A stretch of DNA of 10,322 nucleotides from an uncultured Gammaproteobacteria bacterium. GTDB taxonomy: Bacteria > Pseudomonadota > Gammaproteobacteria > CAJQNE01. The notes beneath the pieces are model-generated. The model was given only the letters and a program-made list of their open reading frames with translations. It made no database searches and had not been told where the DNA came from. The stretch's first letter is position 1; each line of letters starts with the position of its first letter. Positions 1 to 6,052 of the stretch are shown here, one piece after another. A program made the position numbers and the translations under genes. The stretch lies in contig CAJQNE010000076.1 in assembly GCA_905479545.1 (NCBI GenBank), positions 1 to 10,322 on the forward strand, written 5' to 3'.

Positions 1-48
1 CATATAGGCGACTTACGTGAGCAATTGGATGCCATGCACAAAGGCTAA
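1..48 (+). CDS. C-terminal end of an unidentified protein (partial)
   Basis: The frame is open from the left edge and reads HIGDLREQLDAMHKG before a TAA stop at 46-48. Only 15 residues are present. They are polar and look like an amphipathic helical tail, which is too little to assign a family. The call rests only on the frame being open to the edge and a stop followed by clearly non-coding sequence, so a chance open frame is possible. Confidence 0.4.
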   Translation, partial: HIGDLREQLDAMHKG

Positions 49-75
49 TGGGCAAGGGCAGGGCACACGCCCATT
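47..75 (+). other. Weak hairpin after the left-edge gene
   Basis: A perfect 7-bp inverted repeat, AATGGGC (47-53) and GCCCATT (69-75), encloses a 15-nt loop and begins within the stop codon of the left-edge frame. No T tract follows, so it does not meet the criteria for an intrinsic terminator. It could be an mRNA-end stem or chance. Confidence 0.25.
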
Positions 76-163
76 AATCGTAATGGCAGTAAGAGCGTTA
101 GTTTGTGAATTATCGCTGTAGTCGTTTTATGGGCTGTGCTAACGTCTCGGCCGCTATCTTTTC

Positions 164-182
164 GGGCAGCTCTGCCCATTTT
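164..182 (+). terminator. Possible weak terminator hairpin upstream of the BON-LysM gene
   Basis: GGGCAG (164-169) and CTGCCC (172-177) form a short GC-rich stem, realistically 5 bp with a GCTC loop, followed by ATTTT at 178-182. The T run is short and the stem small, so this is a weak candidate for terminating transcription from the left. It could also be part of the 5' leader or operator of the next gene. The rest of 49-233 shows no convincing promoter hexamers. Confidence 0.3.
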
Positions 183-233
183 AAGTGCATTTGTAATGTA
201 CTGATAACGAGTTTTAACTGAGGGAGTCAGACA

Positions 234-890
234 ATGAGCTTATGGAATTTCACCAAAAATATCGGTCGCAACCTGTTTACCAATGAGAAAAAAGCCGGCG
301 AAAATATTCAGGCGCATATTGAGGCTAGCAACCCGGGTGTTGACCAGCTGGAAGTAACCTACGATAACGGCGTTGCTTATGTTAGTGGTCGCTTCGAAGA
401 TAGAACGGCGCTAGAGAAAACCATTTTGATGGCTGGTAACGTCAAAGGCGTTGAGCGCGTCGAAATGAAAAAAGTGGCCTTCAAGGCGGCAAAAGTAGCT
501 CCTCCGGCGCCAGGCCCATTGGAAACAGCCGATGCTTTGGCAACCCCGAATTCACTCGACGACATGACGGTGACATCAACGGAAACTGTGACACCTGCCG
601 CGAGCGGTTACGCGTCGGATATTATCCAAAGCGAACCGATTCCTGCCGACGAGATTACTCACTATGTCACTGACGACGGATTCGTCGAGGTTAGTAACCC
701 GGGTGACCTTGAAGACCCGACGGTGAGTTACTACGAGATTCAAAGTGGCGACTCGCTGAGTAAGATCGCTAAGAATTTTTATGGTGACGCGATGAAATAC
801 AAAGAGTTGTTCGCGGCTAACCGTGAGGTCATCGAGGACCCGGATAAAATTTATCCTGGCCAAAAAATCCGGATTCCATCGATTGTCTGA
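234..890 (+). CDS. BON-LysM domain protein, Kbp/YgaU-like, with long acidic linker
   Basis: The 218-residue product begins MSLWNFTKNIGRNLF, like the N-terminus of the E. coli potassium-binding protein Kbp (YgaU). A BON domain spans about residues 22-80 (ending GNVKGVERVE) and a C-terminal LysM domain about 166-215, with YEIQSGDSLSKIAKNFYGD and KIYPGQKIRIP. There is no signal peptide, which fits the cytoplasmic Kbp. In E. coli that protein is about 149 residues long, binds K+ and is a stress-induced protein. Here BON and LysM are separated by about 85 residues (81-165), first Ala/Pro-rich and then rich in Asp, Glu, Thr and Ser. E. coli has only a short joint there. The ATG is preceded by AGGGAG at 221-226, a good ribosome binding site. 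It appears monocistronic, with its own terminator downstream. Potassium sensing is inferred from the family; the linker makes strict orthology uncertain. Confidence 0.88.
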   Translation: MSLWNFTKNIGRNLFTNEKKAGENIQAHIEASNPGVDQLEVTYDNGVAYVSGRFEDRTALEKTILMAGNVKGVERVEMKKVAFKAAKVAPPAPGPLETADALATPNSLDDMTVTSTETVTPAASGYASDIIQSEPIPADEITHYVTDDGFVEVSNPGDLEDPTVSYYEIQSGDSLSKIAKNFYGDAMKYKELFAANREVIEDPDKIYPGQKIRIPSIV

Positions 891-947
891 TTTGAGTGCT
901 CATTTCGAATAAGCGCAGCATTAAACGAGATTGATGGAACCACCAAT

Positions 948-984
948 AATGGCCGGAGCATAATCTGCTTCGGCCATTTTTTAT
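948..984 (+). terminator. Strong Rho-independent terminator of the BON-LysM gene
   Basis: Arms 948-960 (AATGGCCGGAGCA) and 966-978 (TGCTTCGGCCATT) pair over 13 bp with a single G-U wobble around a 5-nt loop (TAATC). Six T residues occupy 977-982. It lies 58 bp past the stop of the BON-LysM gene and ends that transcript. The near-symmetric stem preceded by AATAAT may give some activity in reverse as well. Confidence 0.9.
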
Positions 985-1025
985 TAGCACCAACGACCGT
1001 CACAAACGCTAACCGGGCGGATCAA

Positions 1026-1044
1026 AATGGTAACTGCTACCATT
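1026..1044. promoter_or_regulatory. Inverted repeat upstream of the DUF1415 gene, possible operator
   Basis: AATGGTA (1026-1032) and TACCATT (1038-1044) are perfect 7-bp arms around ACTGC. The repeat ends 27 bp before the start codon of the DUF1415 gene, where a promoter-proximal operator or a leader hairpin could sit. No clear -35/-10 pair was found beside it, and no T run follows. The regulatory role is inference. Confidence 0.3.
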
Positions 1045-1071
1045 CCCGTCTGGATTACCTACCCATAACTA

Positions 1072-1647
1072 ATGAACCCAGCTATTCCGCCACCAACCGG
1101 CTTATTACACAATGACGAACTCATCGCCGCTACCGAGCGATGGCTGCGCGATATTGTTGTTGGTCTGGATTTTTGCCCCTTTGCGGGCCGGGAATTGGAT
1201 AATGGCCGCATTCATTTCGCCATCGCCGACAGTGAGGCTTTTGAGGCCTGCCTGAACGCGTTAGTACTTGAATGTGAGCGAATGGATGATAACGACTCCA
1301 TTGGCACAACATTGTTGCTATTACCCAATGGGTTCGCCGATTTTGCTGACTATTTGGACCTTCTCGAAATCGCAGAAAAACTGTTAATAGAGCAGGGCTA
1401 TGAAGGCGTGTACCAAATTGCCAGCTTTCACCCCAACTATTGTTTTGCCGATAGCTTGGATGAAGACCCTGCGAATTACAGTAATCGCTCACCTTACCCG
1501 ATGCTGCATTTATTGCGTGAAGCCGATGTTGAGCAAGCTATCAGTCACCATGGAAACGCTGAATCAATTCCTGCCATCAATGTTGAGAAGGCGCGGAAAA
1601 TGGGTGTGGATCAGCTGAGTAAGTTGTTGGAAGACTGCTTCGACTAA
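1072..1647 (+). CDS. DUF1415 family protein
   Basis: This 191-residue soluble protein carries the conserved blocks I associate with the DUF1415 family. They are WLRDIVVGLDFCPFA (residues 24-38), ASFHPNYCFADS (117-128) and DPANYSNRSPYPMLHLLRE (132-150). Two conserved-block cysteines (C35 and C124) and H120 could suggest metal or redox chemistry, but no function is established that I know of. No signal peptide or membrane segment is visible. The chosen ATG gives the usual short lead-in before the first conserved block. It lacks an obvious Shine-Dalgarno sequence, the upstream bases being TACCCATAACTA. It is isolated: upstream lies the terminator of the BON-LysM gene, and downstream it converges on the ychJ-like gene with a 36-bp gap. 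Confidence 0.88.
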   Translation: MNPAIPPPTGLLHNDELIAATERWLRDIVVGLDFCPFAGRELDNGRIHFAIADSEAFEACLNALVLECERMDDNDSIGTTLLLLPNGFADFADYLDLLEIAEKLLIEQGYEGVYQIASFHPNYCFADSLDEDPANYSNRSPYPMLHLLREADVEQAISHHGNAESIPAINVEKARKMGVDQLSKLLEDCFD

Positions 1648-1683
1648 CTGAAGAGATGCCAGCTACGGCTTGCGAATCAGTTG

Positions 1684-2079
1684 TTAGAAATTCGCCCCGG
1701 TCATATACAGCCAGCGATCAGCCTCAAATACAAACTGTGAGCGCTCTTTTAGTTCGCCACGTTTGCCGTTTTCGGTGTAGCTAGCTTTAAAAGAGACTTC
1801 ACCAAACAAGTCCCGCGCTTTGCCACCTTTCTGCCCCAAAATTTCTAAACCCATCCACTGGCAGCCTGCCATGCCAGCGATTATTTCAGAGCGCTTCGGG
1901 CGGGTGTTGGCGTGTTGGGTCACTAACAGGTAGTCCGCGTCCCTTACGACAAAAGCACTGTAACGAGAGCGCATGAGCTGCACCGCTGTGGTGGCAAGTT
2001 TTTCGCCGCTATGCAGCGGCTGGCAACAAAGCTCGTAAGGTTTAGGCCCACCGCAGTGGCACTTGGATTTGTTTGTCAT
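1684..2079 (-). CDS. ychJ: YchJ-like protein (UPF0225) lacking the C-terminal SEC-C motif
   Basis: The 131-residue product starts with a SEC-C-type zinc-binding pattern, CHCGG followed by YELCCQPLHSG (C7, C9, C18, C19). The YchJ core follows: LMRSRYSAFVVRDADYLLVTQH (35-56), WMGLEIL, and ERSQFVFEADRWLYM. E. coli YchJ is about 152 residues and ends with a second SEC-C motif (CPCGSGKKFKKCC). This protein stops just after the core at TGANF, so the second zinc-binding motif is absent. Its ATG overlaps the stop of the preceding gene by one base (TAATG), so it is probably translated by coupling as the last gene of the minus-strand operon. Its molecular role is unknown. The neighbouring glycosyltransferase genes may be unrelated in function. 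Confidence 0.88.
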   Translation of the reverse strand: MTNKSKCHCGGPKPYELCCQPLHSGEKLATTAVQLMRSRYSAFVVRDADYLLVTQHANTRPKRSEIIAGMAGCQWMGLEILGQKGGKARDLFGEVSFKASYTENGKRGELKERSQFVFEADRWLYMTGANF

Positions 2080-3158
2080 TAAGCAGTTACGGCCTTCTGG
2101 ATCGCGGGTTCTAGCAGGTTTACCTCAGTCAGCAATTTCGCTGCCGGAGTGTGTTCAGTGAGTGCATCTGCTGCGAGCAAAATGGCTGCCGCAGTCCAAC
2201 TAGTCAACTCCTCGGGCCATATGGCTTCATCGGGGAATACATAACCCGTCCAGTAACCGCCGTTGTGGTGACGGAATTGATGTAAGCCGCTGTAGAGCTT
2301 CACCGCTTTAGCATGCTCACCAGCGGCCAGCAGCGCCATAGTTAGCTCGCAGCTTTCCGCGATTGCCACCCAGGGTTCATCACTGACGCAGCGACAACCG
2401 AGGCCGGATTCGACAAATTCATCCCAGCGACTAGCCAGCCGCTTACGGGCGTCGGCCTGAGGTAAAGCCCCGCTCAATACCGGATAAAACCAATCCATCG
2501 AAAAGCGCGCTTTGCTTTCCCAGTGGCGATCAAAGCGTTGCGGCTTGTGACGTAATACGTGGCCGAGTCGCTCGCGGGCGCTCCGCCATTCGCCGCAATC
2601 TTCGTTTAGCGTTACCGCGATATTAATACCGCATTCCAGGCTTTTGTGAATAGAGCTGTTGCCGGTGAGGAGTGCGTCGTTTTTGCTGCTACCGTCCGGG
2701 TTTACCGCCCAGTTAATTTCGCCGTGTTCGGTTTGCTGATCCAGCACAAACGTAAATGCGTTTTTCAGCATTAGCCAGTGCTGCCGGAGGAATTCAATAT
2801 TCCCGGTAATGAGGTAATGGTGCCAAAGCCCAACCGCGACGTAGGCGACGAAGTTAGTTTCCCGGCGTTCTTGTTTGCCCGGTCTGGTCGCATCGCCATC
2901 AGTTTCGAAATACTCCTCCCACCAACTGCCGTCTTCAAGCTGTTCATCACTGAGCCACTTATAGGCTAGCTCCGCTGCTTCGAACTCACCGCCAATACTC
3001 AAGCCCATAGCGGACTCAACGTGATCCCATGTTTCGGCATGGTGGCCGGGAAACCAGGGAATACATCCGTTTTTCAACTGAACAGATTTAATATAGTTAA
3101 CTGTGTCGCGTAGGAATTTTTCCGGATACAGGCCTTTGCTTAATAGCAGCTCGTTCAT
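2079..3158 (-). CDS. Alpha/alpha-toroid (prenyltransferase/terpenoid-cyclase-like) protein
   Basis: The 359-residue product is predicted soluble, with no signal peptide. It contains repeated QW-like elements typical of alpha/alpha-barrel proteins: QLKNGCIPW (27-35), QLEDGSWW (73-80), a weaker copy at 142-150, and QFRHHNGGYW (294-303). Other notable blocks are TWDHVESAMGL (43-53) and WPEELTSWTAAAILLAADAL (314-333). Proteins of this kind are usually annotated 'prenyltransferase' or 'phenyltransferase domain', from fold similarity only. I do not see the DxDD motif of class II terpene cyclases, so true cyclase or prenyltransferase activity is doubtful. A carbohydrate-active or glycan-binding toroid is an equal possibility. 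Its ATG overlaps the stop of the methyltransferase gene (ATGA), with AGAGG upstream as ribosome binding site, and its stop overlaps the ychJ-like start. The tight coupling suggests it acts in one pathway with the glycosyltransferase and methyltransferase. Confidence 0.7.
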   Translation of the reverse strand: MNELLLSKGLYPEKFLRDTVNYIKSVQLKNGCIPWFPGHHAETWDHVESAMGLSIGGEFEAAELAYKWLSDEQLEDGSWWEEYFETDGDATRPGKQERRETNFVAYVAVGLWHHYLITGNIEFLRQHWLMLKNAFTFVLDQQTEHGEINWAVNPDGSSKNDALLTGNSSIHKSLECGINIAVTLNEDCGEWRSARERLGHVLRHKPQRFDRHWESKARFSMDWFYPVLSGALPQADARKRLASRWDEFVESGLGCRCVSDEPWVAIAESCELTMALLAAGEHAKAVKLYSGLHQFRHHNGGYWTGYVFPDEAIWPEELTSWTAAAILLAADALTEHTPAAKLLTEVNLLEPAIQKAVTA

Positions 3159-3904
3159 GCGGCTTGCCTCTTTGTTGAAGTGTCGGCCACGCTCGCTTCG
3201 GGCTTGTGAAAATACATCACGACGCTTTTTCCAATCAGCGGGTTCAGCAGCTTTTCTGCCACTCGGGTGAGGCGAGGGTTGTCCATCATGTCCCAGACCA
3301 ATAGCTTGTGATACGCCTTAATCAGTTTTGAGTCATCCTGCTTATCCCATAAAGCGCATTTAAGCCACCAATAAGCCGAATGCAAGGCGTGAGCATAATG
3401 TTCGTCAACGGCGGCAAACTGCAATCGCTCAACTTCTGCACGTAACTTGTCGGCCTTAAATATTCGCAGGTGCCCACCTTCGTTTGCATGGTATTCGTCG
3501 CTGAGTTGCCAGCAAAGCCACTCCGGCCCGAACCGCGGCACGCTTAGTGCAAAACTGCCACCGGGTTTTAATACCCGGTTAATTTCAGCCAGAGCGGCTG
3601 TGTAATCCGGTATGTGTTCCAGCACTTCGGAGCAGATCACTTTGTCGAAGCTATGGTCAGCGAATGGTAAATTCAAAGCATCGCTAACGCAGAGACCGAA
3701 GTGTTTTTTGTCATTGTCAGCGAACCGGAATGGTTTGAATTTCTCAGCGGTGGCAGCGACATCACTAAGCGATAGGTCAACTCCGATAGCGGTGATGTCC
3801 GCGTCCAGCCAGGCGCTGATAACGTGGCGGCCTTCGCCGCAGCCAAGATCAAGCAGTACATCACCGGTTTTCAGGCCAAGTTTATTGTAATTAATAGTTT
3901 GCAT
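3155..3904 (-). CDS. Class I SAM-dependent methyltransferase (Methyltransf_11 type)
   Basis: The 249-residue product has a Rossmann methyltransferase core at the N-terminus. Motif I is LLDLGCGEGRH (17-27), the acidic residue at the end of strand 2 is D43 in GVDLS, and SDALNLPF (74-81) is the next SAM-contacting region. CSEVLEHIPDY (91-101) and VLKPGGSFALSVP (111-123) are the post-motif blocks typical of the UbiE/type 11 group. The C-terminal 125 residues, with several Trp and His and a final basic stretch, would shape the acceptor site and are not recognisable. No signal peptide is visible. The start lies 2 bp after the glycosyltransferase stop (TAACCATG), and the end overlaps the toroid gene by 4 bp. 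The context suggests methylation of a sugar or lipid-linked intermediate made by the neighbour, but the substrate is unknown. Confidence 0.88.
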   Translation of the reverse strand: MQTINYNKLGLKTGDVLLDLGCGEGRHVISAWLDADITAIGVDLSLSDVAATAEKFKPFRFADNDKKHFGLCVSDALNLPFADHSFDKVICSEVLEHIPDYTAALAEINRVLKPGGSFALSVPRFGPEWLCWQLSDEYHANEGGHLRIFKADKLRAEVERLQFAAVDEHYAHALHSAYWWLKCALWDKQDDSKLIKAYHKLLVWDMMDNPRLTRVAEKLLNPLIGKSVVMYFHKPEASVADTSTKRQAA

Positions 3905-3906
3905 GG

Positions 3907-5241
3907 TTAGGTACTTACCATTTCAGTATCAGCTACGTTCAATTCGGGTTGGATCATTTGCTGGTAAAACTCGGTTAAGCGCTCAGCCGCTAACTGCCAG
4001 CAGAAATTTTTCTCGATATGCCGCCGACCCGCCTGACCTAACCGCGTTCGTTCTTGCGGGTTGTTCAGCAGTTCGCTAATGGCCATTGCCAAGGCCGGGG
4101 CATTACCTGCAGGAACGATTACACCAGCATCACCCACTACTTCAGGCAATGCCCCGCCATCACTGGAAATTAACGGTACTTCGCAGGCCATCGCTTCCCC
4201 TGCGGGCAGGCCAAAACCTTCATATAATGAGGGACTAACGGCAATGGTTGATTCAGCGTAATGCTGCACCATTTCGGCAGTGCTAATACCCGAAACAAAG
4301 CGCACTCTGTCGCTGAGTTTTAGTCGCTTGAGCTGTTTAGCGGTTACACCGTCTTCTTTCAGCTTACCCACGACCAGTAATTCGAGCGTTGGAAATTGTT
4401 CGCCGAGCTGGTGTATGGCATCCAACAATACCCCCAGACCCTTAAGTGGCTGGTCAGCGGAGGAGGTGGTCATTAGCTGTAGCTGCTTCCGTGGCACCTC
4501 CGGCAGGGGACGGAACTCTTCAATATCGATACCGTTATAAATCAGCTCGATATCCTCAGCAGGGCGGCCAAAGTCGCCTGCGATATCCTGTCGCGACAAT
4601 TTGGAGACAGTAATAACGTGGTCAAGTTGGCGGGCGACCTTTTTTTGCATAGCCAGAAAGCTGTGCCAACGCTTAATCATTAGTCGCATTCCCCAACCAC
4701 GTGGCCCCGTTTCAGTAGCGGCTAGCGCCAGCTTCAGATCACGGGTGATAGGGTGGTGAATGGTTGCAACCACCGGAATACCGGATTGTTGTAATTGCAG
4801 TAAGCCGTAGCTAAGGCTCTGGTTATCATGAACCAAATCGTACGCATCGCGATGTTCACGTAAGTAGCTGACCACGCGCCGACCAAAGGTATAAGGCTCA
4901 GGAAAGCCACCTGAAGCCATAATGGCCCATTCGGCAGTATCGGTAAGCGAAGTAAGGTGTCGTAGCCGGAGTGCCGTTATGTGGTTCGGCGCGGCAAATA
5001 AATTTAGCCCCGGCATTTTAATCAGCCGAACGCGAGGATCCAGATGCGGGTATGGCTCACCGGAAATCACGTCGACGCTGTGGCCTGCATTAACCAAGGC
5101 CTTGCTTAGGTACTTGATGTAAACGCCTTGGCCGCCGCAATACGGTTCGCTGCGATAGCCGAGCAGGCAGATTCTCAGGTTGGGGCCGGGTTGATAATGA
5201 TCGGGTTTTATACTGCTAATGGTTCGCACTCCGTCACGCAT
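3907..5241 (-). CDS. GT4-family glycosyltransferase (GT-B fold)
   Basis: The 444-residue product has the two-domain GT-B layout of retaining, nucleotide-sugar-dependent GT4 enzymes. The N-terminal domain begins RICLLGYRSEPYCGGQGVY, with the glycine-rich GGQG loop at 36-39. The linker region has LIYNGIDIEEF (233-243). The C-terminal donor domain shows PLKGLGVLLDA (265-275) and SPSLYEGFGLPAGEAMA (336-352), holding the E-x7-E motif (E341 and E349), followed by GALPEVVGDAG (363-373). There is no membrane helix, so it is probably a cytosolic or peripheral enzyme acting on an activated acceptor at the inner membrane. It is the first gene of the four-gene minus-strand operon. The ATG lacks an obvious Shine-Dalgarno sequence, and about 20 residues precede the first conserved strand, so the true start could be slightly downstream. 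Sugar donor and acceptor cannot be inferred. Confidence 0.92.
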   Translation of the reverse strand: MRDGVRTISSIKPDHYQPGPNLRICLLGYRSEPYCGGQGVYIKYLSKALVNAGHSVDVISGEPYPHLDPRVRLIKMPGLNLFAAPNHITALRLRHLTSLTDTAEWAIMASGGFPEPYTFGRRVVSYLREHRDAYDLVHDNQSLSYGLLQLQQSGIPVVATIHHPITRDLKLALAATETGPRGWGMRLMIKRWHSFLAMQKKVARQLDHVITVSKLSRQDIAGDFGRPAEDIELIYNGIDIEEFRPLPEVPRKQLQLMTTSSADQPLKGLGVLLDAIHQLGEQFPTLELLVVGKLKEDGVTAKQLKRLKLSDRVRFVSGISTAEMVQHYAESTIAVSPSLYEGFGLPAGEAMACEVPLISSDGGALPEVVGDAGVIVPAGNAPALAMAISELLNNPQERTRLGQAGRRHIEKNFCWQLAAERLTEFYQQMIQPELNVADTEMVST

Positions 5242-5256
5242 CTTGTGCCGGAAAGG

Positions 5257-5276
5257 CGATGCTACATCGTTATAAC
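5257..5276 (-). promoter_or_regulatory. Candidate promoter -10 and adjacent inverted repeat for the glycosyltransferase operon
   Basis: GTTATAAC at 5269-5276 is self-complementary. Read on the minus strand it offers a TATAAC -10 hexamer, with TTGCCC about 15 bp upstream (near 5292-5297) as a sub-optimally spaced -35. Between this -10 and the glycosyltransferase start lies a perfect 5-bp inverted repeat, CGATG (5257-5261) and CATCG (5265-5269), which could be an operator or a leader hairpin. Because the hexamer is palindromic it could also act toward ccmA, but no -35 at suitable spacing is visible on that side. Confidence 0.35.
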
Positions 5277-5380
5277 TGTTCTAATTCAGGGGCAACGCCC
5301 TACGCTTAAACTATTTGCTCAGCGATCAGTCGCGACACGCTCGCTCGCAACTCACTATGCCGCACTTGCCAGCAGCAACG

Positions 5381-5386
5381 TATAGT
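5381..5386 (+). promoter_or_regulatory. Possible -10 element placed for leaderless ccmA transcription
   Basis: TATAGT (5381-5386) matches the -10 consensus at 5 of 6 positions and ends 6 bp before the proposed ccmA ATG at 5393. Initiation at the normal distance would fall on or next to that ATG and give a leaderless message. No Shine-Dalgarno sequence precedes the ATG, which agrees with this. No good -35 lies 16-18 bp upstream, so the call is weak. Confidence 0.35.
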
Positions 5387-5392
5387 ACCGCT

Positions 5393-6052
5393 ATGTCTGT
5401 ATCGCCCTCCAATCCTTCTGTCCCGCCGTTACTCGCAGTCAATAAGCTCGCTTGCGAACGCGGTGGCCGGGAGTTGTTTCACGATTTACGATTCAGCTTG
5501 CCGGCTGGTGCTGTACTCACCGTGGGCGGAGCGAACGGCGCGGGTAAAACAAGCCTGCTGCGCATATTGGCAGGCCTGGCTTTGCCAGCATATGGCCATG
5601 TTTTATTCCGGCAACAATCAATTGCCAGGAACGCCAGCGAATATCGCTCGGTGCTGAGTTACCTTGGGCACCAACCGGGTACCCGTCGCGACGAAACTCC
5701 ATTAAATCATGTGCAAAACAGGTTGAGCTTAGGCATGTTGCCAGCTGTTATCAGTGTGCAGGATGCGCTGAAAACAGTTGGTTTGGCTCGCTATGCAGAT
5801 CGCCCCTGTGGAGAATTGTCCGTTGGGCAAAACCGTCGCGCCGCGTTGGCGTGGCTGGTCGCAAGGCAATCGCCACTATGGATTCTTGATGAGCCACTGA
5901 GTGGCTTGGATGTCGCGGGCCAGTCATTAGTTGCGGAGTTAATTGCGGCGCAGGTGGGTCGTGGCGGTGCAGCGGTTCTAACAACGCATCAGCCGTTGGA
6001 TTTACCGGCAGCAGTGCCACAGCAGCGGCTGACGATCGGGGAACCTGCGTGA
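5393..6052 (+). CDS. ccmA: Haem exporter/CcmE-release ABC ATPase CcmA
   Basis: CcmA is the cytoplasmic ATPase of the CcmABCD complex and drives release of haem-loaded CcmE (holo-CcmE) from CcmC. With the ATG at 5393 the product is 219 residues (E. coli about 207). It starts close to the family-typical LLAVNKLACERGGRELF. Walker A is GGANGAGKTS (45-54), the signature motif is LSVGQ (142-146), Walker B is PLWILDEP (161-168), the D-loop is SGLD, and the switch His is H199 in TTHQ. In-frame upstream starts at 5357 (ATG) and 5315 (TTG) are possible. They would add residues without family resemblance, and none has a clear ribosome binding site. The stop overlaps the ccmB GTG by 4 bp. It is divergent from the glycosyltransferase operon. 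Confidence 0.95.
   Translation: MSVSPSNPSVPPLLAVNKLACERGGRELFHDLRFSLPAGAVLTVGGANGAGKTSLLRILAGLALPAYGHVLFRQQSIARNASEYRSVLSYLGHQPGTRRDETPLNHVQNRLSLGMLPAVISVQDALKTVGLARYADRPCGELSVGQNRRAALAWLVARQSPLWILDEPLSGLDVAGQSLVAELIAAQVGRGGAAVLTTHQPLDLPAAVPQQRLTIGEPA

Noticed and set aside
96..144. CGTTAG / CTAACG inverted repeat in the left non-coding region, possible small RNA
   Set aside because: It is a 6-bp stem with a 37-nt loop, with no promoter or terminator to frame an RNA gene.
576..863. Minus-strand open frame of 95 codons opposite the BON-LysM gene
   Set aside because: No recognisable domain or ribosome binding site, and it is fully covered by a clear gene on the other strand.
1646..1682. Inverted repeat AACTGA / TCAGTT between the convergent DUF1415 and ychJ-like genes, a possible bidirectional terminator
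   Set aside because: The stem is only 6 bp with a 25-nt loop and there is no T tract on either strand.
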